Assembly (NCBI RefSeq): GCF_014204865.1
Contig: NZ_JACHMG010000001.1
Span: 3,932,501 to 3,996,500, forward strand
DNA: 64,000 bases
From: Amycolatopsis jiangsuensis
GTDB lineage: Bacteria; Actinomycetota; Actinomycetes; Mycobacteriales; Pseudonocardiaceae
Direction: 5' to 3'
Below, one piece after another: positions 8,809-18,103 of this stretch (its first letter is position 1; every line of letters starts with the position of its first letter). A program made the position numbers and the translations under genes. Under the pieces are notes generated by a model, which did no database searches, had not been told where the DNA came from, and worked only from the letters and a program-made list of their open reading frames with translations.

Positions 8809-9437
8809 ACGCCCACCAGTACGGGCCGGGCCCTGCGGACCCGTTCGTCGAGCTCGGTCAGCGCCCGGTAGCCGGCCTCGGTCCCCGGACGGCCGCCGTA
8901 ATGCACGTCGTCGAACAGCCGAGCCGCCGCGGTGAGGTCACCGGCCAGGTCCGGCAGCAGCGCACCGGCTTCCGCGGCAGCCTCGTCCGCGGTACGGCCG
9001 GAACGGGTGTCGAGCACGGTGCGTTCCTCCATCCCACGCACGAGCGCGCGGAAGCGTTCCCGCACCGCGTCGGCGAAACGGCCGCCGGCAGCGGCTTCCT
9101 CGGCGGCCCGGCGGTAGTCTTCGGCGCTCCGGCGGCGGCCGGCGAACACCTCCCCTGCCGACTGCGCGCTCCGCCCGACCCTGCCGACCCGCAGCCGCAC
9201 CACCACGGCCAGCACGATCAGCAACGCCAGCACCAGCACGAGCCCCAGCGGACCGCCGGGCACTCCGTTCAGCGCGTCGAGCAGGTCGGCCAGCCGCTGT
9301 CCCAGCCACTGCAGGACCTGCTGCACGAAACCCGGCTTCGCGTCCGCGTACGCCGGATCGCGCAGCTCCTCGATTGCCCGCAGGCGGGCGGGGTCCCGGT
9401 CGATGTCGACCGGGACGTCGGTGAGCAGGAAGGTCAC
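8805..9437 (-). CDS. DUF4129 domain-containing membrane protein
   Basis: The protein has 210 residues. A periplasmic N-terminal stretch is followed by a membrane helix (GLVLVLALLIVLAVVVRL, about 86-103). The cytoplasmic DUF4129 domain ends in the usual DVHYGGRPGTEAGYRAL segment. The start is GTG 9437, whose GTGA overlaps the stop of the upstream gene; GTG 9440 is an equally open alternative. The family is tied to transglutaminase or MoxR-DUF58 clusters and has no known reaction. Overlaps on both sides place it in the single minus-strand operon 10957-5407. Confidence 0.85.
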   Translation of the reverse strand: MTFLLTDVPVDIDRDPARLRAIEELRDPAYADAKPGFVQQVLQWLGQRLADLLDALNGVPGGPLGLVLVLALLIVLAVVVRLRVGRVGRSAQSAGEVFAGRRRSAEDYRRAAEEAAAGGRFADAVRERFRALVRGMEERTVLDTRSGRTADEAAAEAGALLPDLAGDLTAAARLFDDVHYGGRPGTEAGYRALTELDERVRRARPVLVGV

Positions 9438-10957
9438 CACGCCTGCCGCGGCGGGTTCAGCCCCGCCGCCCTGGCCAGCTCGATGTCCATCCCCTCACGC
9501 CGCATCCGCTGGTCGATGTAGAGCAGCACGGTGACCAGCGCGGTGAACGGCGTGACAATCGTCGACGCGATCACCGAGCCCACCGACTGCAACACCAGGC
9601 TCGCGGTGCTCACCTGCGGTACGCCGCCGCTCTGCGGGTCGAACAGGCCGCTGAAGGCGCCCGAGCCGAGGTTGAACGGGATGCCGATGATCGCGCTGAT
9701 CAGCCAGCCGATGATCGCGGCGAGCAGCAGAATGCCGAACACCCGCCAGAACGCCCCGGCCACCAGCGCGCGCGAACGGGAGAAGGCCTGTCCGATCGTG
9801 CCGCGCTCCAGCACCAGCGACGAGCCCGCGAGCGACCAGTACACGTACGGAATGACCGGCAGGACCACCGCGAGCACGCCGAACAGGACCGCCACCGGGC
9901 CGAGCGCGAGCCCGACCAGCACGGCCACCCCGGCCCCCACCGCGCAGGCGACGAGCACCGCGAGCCCGTACAGCACGGTCAGCGCGAGCAGCCGCAGCAA
10001 CCGGGGTGCCGCCTCGCTCATCGCGGAACGGAAGTCCACCGGACGGCCGAGCACCGCCTTGCCCATCACCACGGTGAGGAACCCGGTCAGGAAGGTCTGG
10101 CCGAGCAGGCCGATCACCAGCGACGGGATCAGGCTGAGCAGCGTCGAGTCCAGCAGGCTGTAGAGCGCGTCGAGCTGTTCGGCCTGGGTGGCGGCCGGCC
10201 CGAGCCTGCTGACCCGGTCGAAGTCCGGCACGAGCAGCAGCGACGCGACGAGGTTCAGCCCCGCCGTGATCACCGCGACGATCGCCGACACGCCCAGGAT
10301 CAGCAGCGGATACCGGCGGATCGCGGTGATCGAACCGTCGAGCAGGTCGCTGACGTTGAGCGGCCGCAACGCGATCACGCCCGGTTTGCCGAGCCCGTGC
10401 GGATTCCAGCCACGCGGCGGGCCGTACCCACCCGGATACGGCGGCGGGGGCTGGTGCCCCGGGGCCTGCCACTGTCCGCCCGGGTGACCGGGTTGGTGAC
10501 CGGGTGGCTGGGTGGGTGGCTGAGCGCCCGGGGGCGGCGTCCAGCCCTGCGGGGCTGGCTGTCCGGCCGGTGGGACGCCAGGCTGTCCGAGGGTGCCCGG
10601 CTGCTGCGGAGTCGCGCCCGGCTCGGGCGCGACCGCAGGTTGCCGGGGTTGCTGGGACGCGGCTCCAGGCTGACCGGGTTGCGAAGTGGCCTCCGGCTGG
10701 CTCGAAGTCGCACCCGGCTGTGCCGTGCCGCGCGGAGGAGTCGAGTCGCCGGCCGCTGGATCCGTGCCGGAAGCTGCCGGCGGTGTCCCCTGGGTACCCA
10801 GGTTTCCGGGCGACTGGTTTCCGGACTGGTTCTCGGCCTGGTTTCCGGGCGACGGGTTCTCCGGTGACTGGTTCTCGGACGACCCGGGCACCGGGATGCC
10901 CTGGCTCGGTGTCGGCGTGTCGTCGCCGGAACCGGGCGAATCGGGTGCGTCTGTCAT
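9434..10957 (-). CDS. Pro/Gln-rich multipass membrane protein (MoxR cluster)
   Basis: The protein has 507 residues. The first 210 are low-complexity Pro, Gln, Ser, Asn and Gly repeats (for example SPENPSPGNQAENQSGNQ) and are probably cytoplasmic. The remainder opens with LRPLNVSDLLDGSITAIRRYP. It has about six membrane helices, matching the glycerophosphoryl-diester-phosphodiesterase membrane-domain-like fold seen in the first gene of many actinobacterial MoxR clusters. No catalytic motif is visible. The start is ATG 10957, preceded by a GAGGGG ribosome site. It is the first gene of the operon that continues with DUF4129, DUF4350, moxR and DUF58. The 198 bases upstream, to the divergent metallopeptidase, must hold both promoters. 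Confidence 0.85.
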   Translation of the reverse strand: MTDAPDSPGSGDDTPTPSQGIPVPGSSENQSPENPSPGNQAENQSGNQSPGNLGTQGTPPAASGTDPAAGDSTPPRGTAQPGATSSQPEATSQPGQPGAASQQPRQPAVAPEPGATPQQPGTLGQPGVPPAGQPAPQGWTPPPGAQPPTQPPGHQPGHPGGQWQAPGHQPPPPYPGGYGPPRGWNPHGLGKPGVIALRPLNVSDLLDGSITAIRRYPLLILGVSAIVAVITAGLNLVASLLLVPDFDRVSRLGPAATQAEQLDALYSLLDSTLLSLIPSLVIGLLGQTFLTGFLTVVMGKAVLGRPVDFRSAMSEAAPRLLRLLALTVLYGLAVLVACAVGAGVAVLVGLALGPVAVLFGVLAVVLPVIPYVYWSLAGSSLVLERGTIGQAFSRSRALVAGAFWRVFGILLLAAIIGWLISAIIGIPFNLGSGAFSGLFDPQSGGVPQVSTASLVLQSVGSVIASTIVTPFTALVTVLLYIDQRMRREGMDIELARAAGLNPPRQAW

Positions 10958-11155
10958 CGAAACCCCTCGTCTGCACGGCCCTGCACTTGCTGCCGTCACT
11001 CTTCCAGAGGCCACCGGACCGGGCCAGACCTGGGGTGACGTCCGGACGGCCGCGATGTCGGCCGAAGTGCTGCGAAAGCGTGGCCATCCCCCGATATGCT
11101 GAACGCCGAGCCGGGGGCCGCCCGGCGCGCGCCGAGACCCACCGGGACTGCCCAG

Positions 11156-12403
11156 ATGACGCAACCGCCCTACGGCCCAGTGCCGCCGCACGGGGCCGTT
11201 CCGCCGGGAGGCCCGGCGGGTCCACCACCGGCCCGGCCGATGGGACCGCCCGCCGCCCAGCCGATGGGTGGCCCGCCGCCCGGCCGTCCGATGGGACAGC
11301 CGGGGCCGCAGCCCATGGGCGGCCCGCCGACCGCGCGGATGGGCGCACCGCAGGGTCAGCAGAGTCACCAGGGTTCGCCGCCGATGGGCCCGCCGCCAGG
11401 GTGGCCGCAGCAGCCGGGCCCGGTGCCACCGCGGCGCAAGCCGGCCGGCCTGATCATCGGGCTCAGCCTGGGCGCGGTCGTCGTGCTCGTGCTCGGCGTG
11501 GTCGCGATCGTCTCGTTGAACAGCTCCGGCCAGGAGACCTCGAACGCCGGCTACCGGAACGCTCCGGCGCCCGCGCCGACCTCGGCCTACGAGCTGCCGC
11601 CGAACAACGGCTCGTCGACCAGCTCCTCGGACCAGCCCACCAGTACCGAGCAGAGCCCGACGTCCTCCACCGGATCCGAGCCGCACAAGGTCCTCGAGCT
11701 GGCCGACCACCCGATCCTGCAGGACCCGGACGCCGGGCTGCAGAACCAGGTGTGCGACCTGCCGGCGTGGCAGAGCACCCAGGCCGGCGCGGAAGCGTTC
11801 TTCACCGCGGCGAGCAAATGCCTCGACGCCGCGTGGGGACCGTTCCTGGAGTCCTACGACCTGCCGTTCACCCCGCCCGCGCTGCACTTTCCGACCGGTC
11901 CCAGCTTCGACACCGAATGCGGCACCATCCAGGTCGGCATCGCGACCGCGGCCTACTACTGCGAGAACAACCTGTACGTGCCGTTCAAGGGGCTGCAGAC
12001 CGACCAGTACGGCAACAACCCGGGTGTCTACCTGGCGTTGTTCGCGCACGAGTACGGCCATCACGTGCAGGAGGTCGCGGGCATCATGGACGCGGCCTGG
12101 CAGAAGATCTACGCGGCGGGCCAGGACAGCGCCGCGGGCCTGGAGATGTCGCGTCGCAAGGAGCTGCAGGCGCAGTGCTTCTCCGGGATGTTCCTCGGCG
12201 CGCACGTCGACCAGGGCGGCACGGTCAGCCGGGAAATGTACAACAAGGCCTGGAGCGACCAGGAAACCCGCGGCGACAACACGTCGCACAGCCACGATCA
12301 CGGCACGAACGCGCACTACGCGCAGTGGTGGCGCGCGGGAGCGAAGGACAACCGGATCGCCGACTGCAACACCTTCGCGGCGTCGTCGTCCGACGTGAGC
12401 TGA
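11156..12403 (+). CDS. Neutral zinc metallopeptidase, membrane-anchored
   Basis: The protein has 415 residues. An N-terminal Pro/Gly/Met-rich cytoplasmic segment of about 95 residues precedes one membrane helix (GLIIGLSLGAVVVLVLGVVAIVSL). A Ser/Thr-rich linker and an extracytoplasmic domain follow. The zinc site HEYGHH is at about residues 298-303 (HExxH). The segment YLALFAHEYGHHVQ and the later RRKELQAQCFSGMFLG, with a conserved Glu and Cys, are typical of the neutral zinc metallopeptidase family (PF04228). Substrates are unknown. ATG 11156 is preferred over ATG 11096 because the Pro-rich region begins there. It converges on the next gene with no gap. Confidence 0.87.
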   Translation: MTQPPYGPVPPHGAVPPGGPAGPPPARPMGPPAAQPMGGPPPGRPMGQPGPQPMGGPPTARMGAPQGQQSHQGSPPMGPPPGWPQQPGPVPPRRKPAGLIIGLSLGAVVVLVLGVVAIVSLNSSGQETSNAGYRNAPAPAPTSAYELPPNNGSSTSSSDQPTSTEQSPTSSTGSEPHKVLELADHPILQDPDAGLQNQVCDLPAWQSTQAGAEAFFTAASKCLDAAWGPFLESYDLPFTPPALHFPTGPSFDTECGTIQVGIATAAYYCENNLYVPFKGLQTDQYGNNPGVYLALFAHEYGHHVQEVAGIMDAAWQKIYAAGQDSAAGLEMSRRKELQAQCFSGMFLGAHVDQGGTVSREMYNKAWSDQETRGDNTSHSHDHGTNAHYAQWWRAGAKDNRIADCNTFAASSSDVS

Positions 12404-12874
12404 TCAGCTCAGCAGGGCCAGCCGGCCGGGACCGCGGACCACCAGGTACGCGTACATCCCGCCGCAGAAGCAGGCGAACACCAGCAACGCCAGCGCGATC
12501 GGGGCCCGGGCGTCGTGCGAACCAGTGGTGGACTCGGACGCGGTGACCGCCACCGTGCCCTCGGCCGCGGCGTCGTCCGGCACGATCACCTGGAGGTGCT
12601 CGTCCTTGCCGTGGCCGCAGCCGTTCAGGGTGCCCTCGCGCTCCTTGCCGCCGAGCTGGAACCGCACGGTCTCCGCCGCGGCGCCGGACGAGCAGTCGGC
12701 AGGCTTGGTGACCTGCGCCTGGACCGGGGCGCCCACGACGTCCGGGCCGATCCCGAACAGGCCCGGGCCGGCCAGCCACGCCAGCACCACGACGAGCACC
12801 CCGACCGCGGCCGGGATGCCCACCTGAAGCCACCGCTGGAGGGCGCTCTTGCTCGCGGGGTCGGGAACCTGCAC
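12404..12874 (-). CDS. Small two-helix membrane protein, unknown function
   Basis: The protein has 156 residues with two membrane helices (about 18-36 and 125-147). The loop between them, of about 85 residues, is probably extracytoplasmic. The loop carries two cysteines (in KPADCSS and LNGCGHG) that could form a disulfide, as expected outside the membrane. I recognise no named domain. The start is GTG 12874. The stop abuts the stop of the convergent metallopeptidase gene (a shared TGATCA). About 130 bases separate it from the potassium channel gene upstream, so independent transcription is possible. Confidence 0.7.
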   Translation of the reverse strand: MQVPDPASKSALQRWLQVGIPAAVGVLVVVLAWLAGPGLFGIGPDVVGAPVQAQVTKPADCSSGAAAETVRFQLGGKEREGTLNGCGHGKDEHLQVIVPDDAAAEGTVAVTASESTTGSHDARAPIALALLVFACFCGGMYAYLVVRGPGRLALLS

Positions 12875-13003
12875 GCCACCATGCTTCCAGATCGCCCCGG
12901 CAAAACCCAGCGGCGGCCACCCGCCGGGGGACGGCCTGGACCCGGCCGCACCACGGCGGAAAGCTCGCGGCGGACGGGCAGCGTCGGCTATGTCACACCA
13001 CGC

Positions 13004-14086
13004 TCACCGTTCGACCTGGTCCACCTGGGTGACCTTCCGGACGTACAGCAGCCGGTCGCCCGGTTCGATGGCGTCGGCCTGCGGCGCGTCCACGCGGTAG
13101 AGCACGCCACCGCGGACCACCCCGAGCACGATGTCCGGCAGATGCCGCGGGGAACCGCCCTCCTCGGCCGCCTCCACCGCGCGTTCGGCGATGGCCAGCC
13201 CGGATTCCGGCGTCAGCAGGTCCTCGACCATGTCGACCACGAGCGGGCTGGCGGTCGCCATGCCGAGCAGCCTGCCCGCCGTCTCGCTCGAGACCACCAC
13301 CTGGTTCGCGCCGGACTGCTTGAGCAGGTGGACGTTCTCCGCCTCGCGCACCGAGGCGACGATGTGCGCCTTGGGCGCCAACTCGCGTGCGGTCAGCGTG
13401 ACCAGCACCGCGGTGTCGTCCCGGCTCGGCGCGACCACCACGGCCCGCGCGTGCTGGGCACCGGCCACCCGGAGCACGTCGGCGCGGGTGGCCGAACCGT
13501 GCACGGTCACCAGGCCGAGTGCGGTCGCCGCCTCCAGCGCCCCCTGGTCGGTGTCGACCACGACGATCCGGTTCGGCTGGATCTCCTCGTCGCCGAGCAG
13601 GGCGTTGACCGCCGAACGGCCCTTCGTGCCGAATCCGACGACGACGGTGTGGTCCCGCACCTTCGTCCTCCACTTCTGGATCTTGAATGCCTGCCGGGAG
13701 CGCTCGGTGAGCACCTCCAGCGTGGTGCCGACGAGGACGATCAGGAAGAGCACCCGCAGCGGGGTGATGATGACGATGTTCACCAGCCGCGCGGACGCAC
13801 TGGCCGGGGCGATGTCGCCGTAGCCGGTGGTGGAGAGCGAGACGGTGGAGTAGTAGATCGCGTCGAGGAAGGTGACCCCGTCGCCGTTGGTGTCCCGGTA
13901 GCCACCGCGGTCGGCGTACACGATCAGCACGGTGGCCAGCAGCGCGAGCAGCGCGCCGATGATCCGCTTGACGATCGAGCGCATCGGGCTGACGGTGATC
14001 TCCGGCATCTTGATCACGCCGACGAGCTCGTGATCGGGCCGGTCGTTCAGCCGGACGTTGAGGGGCAGCCGCCCGAGTGCCTTCAT
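13004..14086 (-). CDS. Potassium channel with TrkA-N (RCK) domain
   Basis: The protein has 360 residues. A membrane helix lies at about 42-58. A pore loop has the K+ selectivity filter TTGYGD (residues 86-91), followed by a second helix at about 102-124. The cytoplasmic part is an RCK module: a Rossmann fold with GFGTKG at 151-156, then a TrkA-C-like C-terminus (PDIVLGVVRGGVLYRV). It should be a ligand-gated K+ channel. In M. tuberculosis the homologous gene Rv3200c also lies directly downstream of adnB, as here (although here a DoxX-like gene on the opposite strand intervenes). The start is ATG 14086. Confidence 0.9.
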   Translation of the reverse strand: MKALGRLPLNVRLNDRPDHELVGVIKMPEITVSPMRSIVKRIIGALLALLATVLIVYADRGGYRDTNGDGVTFLDAIYYSTVSLSTTGYGDIAPASASARLVNIVIITPLRVLFLIVLVGTTLEVLTERSRQAFKIQKWRTKVRDHTVVVGFGTKGRSAVNALLGDEEIQPNRIVVVDTDQGALEAATALGLVTVHGSATRADVLRVAGAQHARAVVVAPSRDDTAVLVTLTARELAPKAHIVASVREAENVHLLKQSGANQVVVSSETAGRLLGMATASPLVVDMVEDLLTPESGLAIAERAVEAAEEGGSPRHLPDIVLGVVRGGVLYRVDAPQADAIEPGDRLLYVRKVTQVDQVER

Positions 14087-14206
14087 GTCACCGCTTCTTC
14101 TGCTCCGTCGCCCCGAGGGTGTTCGGCGTCACGCACAGCGGGAGGATATCCCACGGTCAGCACCCGCACACCCGTCGCGGTGATCGCGCTGTGGCAGGGT
14201 GTCCGC

Positions 14207-14593
14207 ATGGCCGATTCCAGCTCGTCGCAGCGTCCCGCGTACCTGCTCGCCGGGGTGCTCGCCACCGCGGGCGTGCTGCACTTCGTGCGCCCGAAGCCGT
14301 TCGATTCCCTGATCCCGCGCGAGCTGCCGGGCAGCCGTCGCACGTGGACCTACGCTTCGGGCGCGGCCGAGCTGGGCGTCGCCACGAGCATCGCGCTGCC
14401 CCGCACCCGCAGGCTCGGCGGGCTGGCCGCCGCGCTGCTGTTCGTCGGCGTGTTCCCGGGCAACGTGAAAATGGCGCTCGACTCCCAGCGCCGCGGCCGT
14501 CCGGCTCGCGAACGCTGGGTGGCCTGGCTGCGGCTGCCCATGCAGTGGCCGCTGGTCGAATGGGCGCTGCGGATCCGCGACCGGGCCCAGTGA
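14207..14593 (+). CDS. DoxX-like small membrane protein
   Basis: The protein has 128 residues. Hydrophobic helices are at about 12-28, 48-62 and 70-86. The segments LATAGVLHFVRPKPFDSLIPRELPG and GAAELGVATSIALP resemble DoxX or MauE-like quinol-associated membrane proteins, in which the HF and IPR residues are typical. No enzymatic activity can be assigned. The start is ATG 14207; a GTG at 14201 exists in another frame. It runs towards the stop of adnB (14603) with a nine-base gap, so the two converge. Confidence 0.75.
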   Translation: MADSSSSQRPAYLLAGVLATAGVLHFVRPKPFDSLIPRELPGSRRTWTYASGAAELGVATSIALPRTRRLGGLAAALLFVGVFPGNVKMALDSQRRGRPARERWVAWLRLPMQWPLVEWALRIRDRAQ

Positions 14594-14602
14594 CCCGGTA
14601 AC

Positions 14603-17600
14603 TCACTCTCGCGGCACGTCCCGCAGCAGTGCGCGCAGGCCTTCGGCGTCCAGCAGGTCGGCCGGACGGAGGGTGTGGTCGTGGCGGACGTAGTGGAAGG
14701 CCGCGCGCACCCGGTCCACCGGGACTTTCCGCAACGCCGCCCACGCCAGCCGGTACGCGCCGAGCTGCACGGCCAGCGCGGGCAGCCGTTCGGCCGACGG
14801 CACCGCGCCGGTCTTCCAGTCCACCACCGTCCAGCCGCCGTCCGGATCGAGGTACACCGCGTCCATCCGCCCGCGCACGGTGATGCCTTCCACCTCGGCG
14901 GAAAACGGCACTTCCACGGCCACTGGCACGCGGTCGGCCCAAGCGCTGCGTTCGAAAGCTTCCTGCAGGTCCTCAAACTCGCTGTCCGGGGCCGCGCCGT
15001 CGTCGGCGGCACCGGGCAGGTCGTCGATCTCCAGCAGCCCGTCCCCGGTGAACCGCTGTTCCAGCCAGCTGTGAAACGCCGTGCCACGGCGGGCGAAGGT
15101 ATTGGGCGGCAACGGAAGCGGCCGCCGGATCCGGCGTGCGAGGGTGGCCGGGTCGGCGGCGAGGTCGACCAGCTGGCTCACGCTCAGCTGAGCCGGCAAC
15201 TCCACCCGGTCCACAGTGGACTGCGCACGCGCGCGTTCGGCGAGCAGCACGTCGGTGTCCGCGACCCAGCCGTCGGGGTCCTCCGGGTCGACGGGATCCT
15301 CGTCCTCTTCGAAGTACCCGTCGTCGGCGAAGTCGTCCGGCTCCGGCTCGGGAGGCAACGGGATGTCGTCGCCGTCCGCCGCCGGAATCGGCTCGGCGCT
15401 GGTTTCGCCACCCTGCTCGACTCCGGTTTCGCCACCCGGTCCGGACTCGACTCGGTTTTCGCCGCCCGGGCCAGGCTCTGCTTCCGGGACCGCGACGACG
15501 CCCGGGGGTACCCCGGCCCCGGCCGCTTCCGGCTCCTCGGGTTCCTCCGCCAGCGCCGCCAAATCCGCGAGTACCAGTGAAACTCCGGTGGTCACGCCGG
15601 ATCGCCGGTCGCCAAGCGGGTCGACGGGCCAGCTCGCCGTGCGCGAGTCGGCCACGAGCGGGTTTTCCTCGTCCTCCGCCGGTTCGTCCACCCATTCGGC
15701 CAGCACACCCAGCGGTGGGTCGGCTTCGCGCAGCACGTCCGCGATCTCGGTGAGGAACACCGACGGCCCCTTCGCACGGGCGCTGCTTTCGTTCCACCAA
15801 TGTCCGGAAACGATCAGCGCGCGCTCCGAACGCGTCAGCGCGACGTAACACAGCCGGCGTTCCTCGTCGGCCTCACGCGCGGCGAAGCCCTCCTCGTGCA
15901 GCTCCAGCGCTTCCTGCACTTCCTTGCGGTCGAAGCCTTCGGACACCTGGAGCTTCGGCAGGTCCGCGGCGTCGCCGCGCAGGTGTGCCGGCAGCGAGGT
16001 GGAGGTGCGCAGCCAGGACGAGGACCGCCGTTTGCCCGGGAACACCTCGGCGACCAGGTGCGGTACCGCCACCACCTCCCACTCCAGTCCCTTCGCCGAG
16101 TGCACGGTCAGCACCTGCACCCGGTCGGGCACGACCTGCACCTCGCCCGGCGTGAGGCCGTCTTCCGCGTGTGCCGCGGTGTTCAGGTAGTCCACAAACG
16201 ACAGCAGGGTCGCGGTGGGCGCGGTTTCCGCGTAGTCGGTGACGACCTCGGCGAAGGCGTCCAGGTGTACTCGTCCGGCCGAACCGGGGCGGGCCAGTGA
16301 CTCGACGTCGAGCAGCATGGTGCGTTCCACGTCGGCCACCAGCTCGGGCAGCGACTGGTCCAGCCTGCGGCGCAGCGCGGTCAGCTCAGCGCCGACGCGC
16401 CTGATCCGCCGGTAGCCGTCGGCGGAGTACCGTTCCGGGGCACCGGGTTCGTCCACGGCGTCGATCAGCCCGGCCTGTTCGGCACGTTCGGTCACGAGCA
16501 CCGGTTCGTCCCCGCCTTCGGTCTGCGGTACCGGGGACGAGAGTTCGTTGGCCCGCCGCCACAACGCCGCCACGTCCGCGGCCGCGATCCGCCAGCGGGA
16601 GCCGGTGAGCAGCCGTGCGGCGGCGCTGCCTGCCAGCGGATCGGCCAGCACGCGCAACGTGGCGACCAGGTCGGCGACCTCCGGTTCGTCGAGCAGGCCG
16701 CCGAGGCCGACGACTTCCACCGGCAGGCCGCGCATCCGCAGTTCGGCGGCGATCGGGGCCATGTCGGCGCGGCGGCGCACGAGCACCGCGGCCGAGGGCG
16801 GTGTGCCGGTCTCCTCGTTCTCCGCGTGCCAGCGCCGGGCCAGTGCGTCGGCCACCCATTCCCGCTCCACCCGGACGTCCGGCAGCAGCGCCACCTCGAT
16901 ATCCGCCGGCCCCGCGCCCTCGCGGGCCCGCAGGCGTTCCACGCCGAGTCCGCGAGCGCGCAACGGTTCGGAGATCGCGTTGGCCAGCTCCAGGATCTCC
17001 GGCGGATTGCGGAAGCTGGTGAGCAGACCGAACTCGTGCGCGGGAGCGAGCCCTTCTCCGCCACGGCGCGGGAAGTCCGTGGTGAACCGCGGCAGGTTCG
17101 CCGCGCTCGCGCCACGCCAGCCGTAGATGGCCTGCGCCGGGTCGCCCACCGCGGTCACCGGCATCGCCGGACGCTCGACGCCGCCGAACAACGACCGCAG
17201 CAACACCCGTTGCGCGTGACCGGTGTCCTGGTATTCGTCGAGCAGCACCGCGCCGTAGCGTTCACGCTCCCCCGTCACGACCGCGGGGTAGCCGTCGGCC
17301 AGCTGCGCGGCCAGCGACATCTGGTCGGCGAAGTCCAGCGCGCCCTCCGCCCGCTTACGCCGGTGGTAGTCCTCGACCAGCGGCAACAGCGCGAGCCGGA
17401 ACCGTTGGGCGGAAAGCACTTCCTGCAGCTTGATCGGCAACGGTGCGCGCTGGCCCTTGGATCGGGGCGCGTTCTCGATCACTTCACACAGCCACTCGGT
17501 GTACTCCGCGAGCTTGTCCGTGGACACCAGGTGCTCCCCCAGCTCTCCGGCCAGCGCGAGCAGCTGCGCGGTCACCGTGGGGGGAACTCGGTCGGTGTCC

Positions 17601-18103
17601 AGGTCGTTGTCCCAAGTGGACACCACGCGGTGGGCCAGCTGCCACGACGACGTCTCGGACAGCAGGCGGACCCCGGGTTGCACCGGCAGGCGCAACCCGT
17701 GTTCGGAAAGCAGACGCCCGGCGTACGCGTGATAGGTCAGCACTGTCGGCTCGCCCGCCACCACGATCGCCCGCAGGCCACCGGTCGGGTCGATCCGGTC
17801 GAGCAGGCCCGAACCGGCCAGCCGCCGCAGCCGGGCACGCACGCGCTCACCGAGCTGCCGCGCGGCCTTGCGGGTGAAGGTCAGGCCCAGCACGCGTTCC
17901 GGGCTGACCACGCCGTTGGCGACCAACCACACCACCCGGGCGGCCATGGTCTCGGTCTTGCCCGCCCCCGCGCCGGCAACCACCAGCGACGGTTCGACCG
18001 GCGATGCGATCACCGTCGCCTGTTCCGGGGTCGGCCGGTGCAACCCCAGTGCGTCGGCGATTTCCGCGGGTTCGACCGGGCTGGTCACGAGCAGCCCGCT
18101 CAC
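14603..18103 (-). CDS. adnB: AdnB-type ATP-dependent helicase-nuclease subunit
   Basis: This 1166-residue UvrD-superfamily motor is fused to a RecB-type nuclease. Motif I (GAGAGKTETMAA) is near residue 45, motif II is AVLLDEYQDT and motif VI is CYVALTRSERAL. The C-terminal nuclease has GWTVVDWKTGAVP and QLGAYRLAW. AdnAB is the actinobacterial machine that unwinds and resects double-strand ends for recombination. Between motor and nuclease lies an acidic low-complexity linker rich in Glu, Pro and Gly, starting near residue 825. The start is GTG 18103, overlapping the adnA stop (GTGA). The upstream in-frame stretch would lie inside adnA. It is about 65 residues longer than the M. tuberculosis protein as I recall it, mostly the linker. 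Confidence 0.93.
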   Translation of the reverse strand: MSGLLVTSPVEPAEIADALGLHRPTPEQATVIASPVEPSLVVAGAGAGKTETMAARVVWLVANGVVSPERVLGLTFTRKAARQLGERVRARLRRLAGSGLLDRIDPTGGLRAIVVAGEPTVLTYHAYAGRLLSEHGLRLPVQPGVRLLSETSSWQLAHRVVSTWDNDLDTDRVPPTVTAQLLALAGELGEHLVSTDKLAEYTEWLCEVIENAPRSKGQRAPLPIKLQEVLSAQRFRLALLPLVEDYHRRKRAEGALDFADQMSLAAQLADGYPAVVTGERERYGAVLLDEYQDTGHAQRVLLRSLFGGVERPAMPVTAVGDPAQAIYGWRGASAANLPRFTTDFPRRGGEGLAPAHEFGLLTSFRNPPEILELANAISEPLRARGLGVERLRAREGAGPADIEVALLPDVRVEREWVADALARRWHAENEETGTPPSAAVLVRRRADMAPIAAELRMRGLPVEVVGLGGLLDEPEVADLVATLRVLADPLAGSAAARLLTGSRWRIAAADVAALWRRANELSSPVPQTEGGDEPVLVTERAEQAGLIDAVDEPGAPERYSADGYRRIRRVGAELTALRRRLDQSLPELVADVERTMLLDVESLARPGSAGRVHLDAFAEVVTDYAETAPTATLLSFVDYLNTAAHAEDGLTPGEVQVVPDRVQVLTVHSAKGLEWEVVAVPHLVAEVFPGKRRSSSWLRTSTSLPAHLRGDAADLPKLQVSEGFDRKEVQEALELHEEGFAAREADEERRLCYVALTRSERALIVSGHWWNESSARAKGPSVFLTEIADVLREADPPLGVLAEWVDEPAEDEENPLVADSRTASWPVDPLGDRRSGVTTGVSLVLADLAALAEEPEEPEAAGAGVPPGVVAVPEAEPGPGGENRVESGPGGETGVEQGGETSAEPIPAADGDDIPLPPEPEPDDFADDGYFEEDEDPVDPEDPDGWVADTDVLLAERARAQSTVDRVELPAQLSVSQLVDLAADPATLARRIRRPLPLPPNTFARRGTAFHSWLEQRFTGDGLLEIDDLPGAADDGAAPDSEFEDLQEAFERSAWADRVPVAVEVPFSAEVEGITVRGRMDAVYLDPDGGWTVVDWKTGAVPSAERLPALAVQLGAYRLAWAALRKVPVDRVRAAFHYVRHDHTLRPADLLDAEGLRALLRDVPRE

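Noticed and set aside
10504..12546. Long open plus-strand frame (680 codons) over the Pro-rich membrane protein gene
   Set aside because: It is an antisense frame kept open by high GC; its composition is Arg/Gly/Pro-rich without any domain, and real genes occupy the region in other frames.
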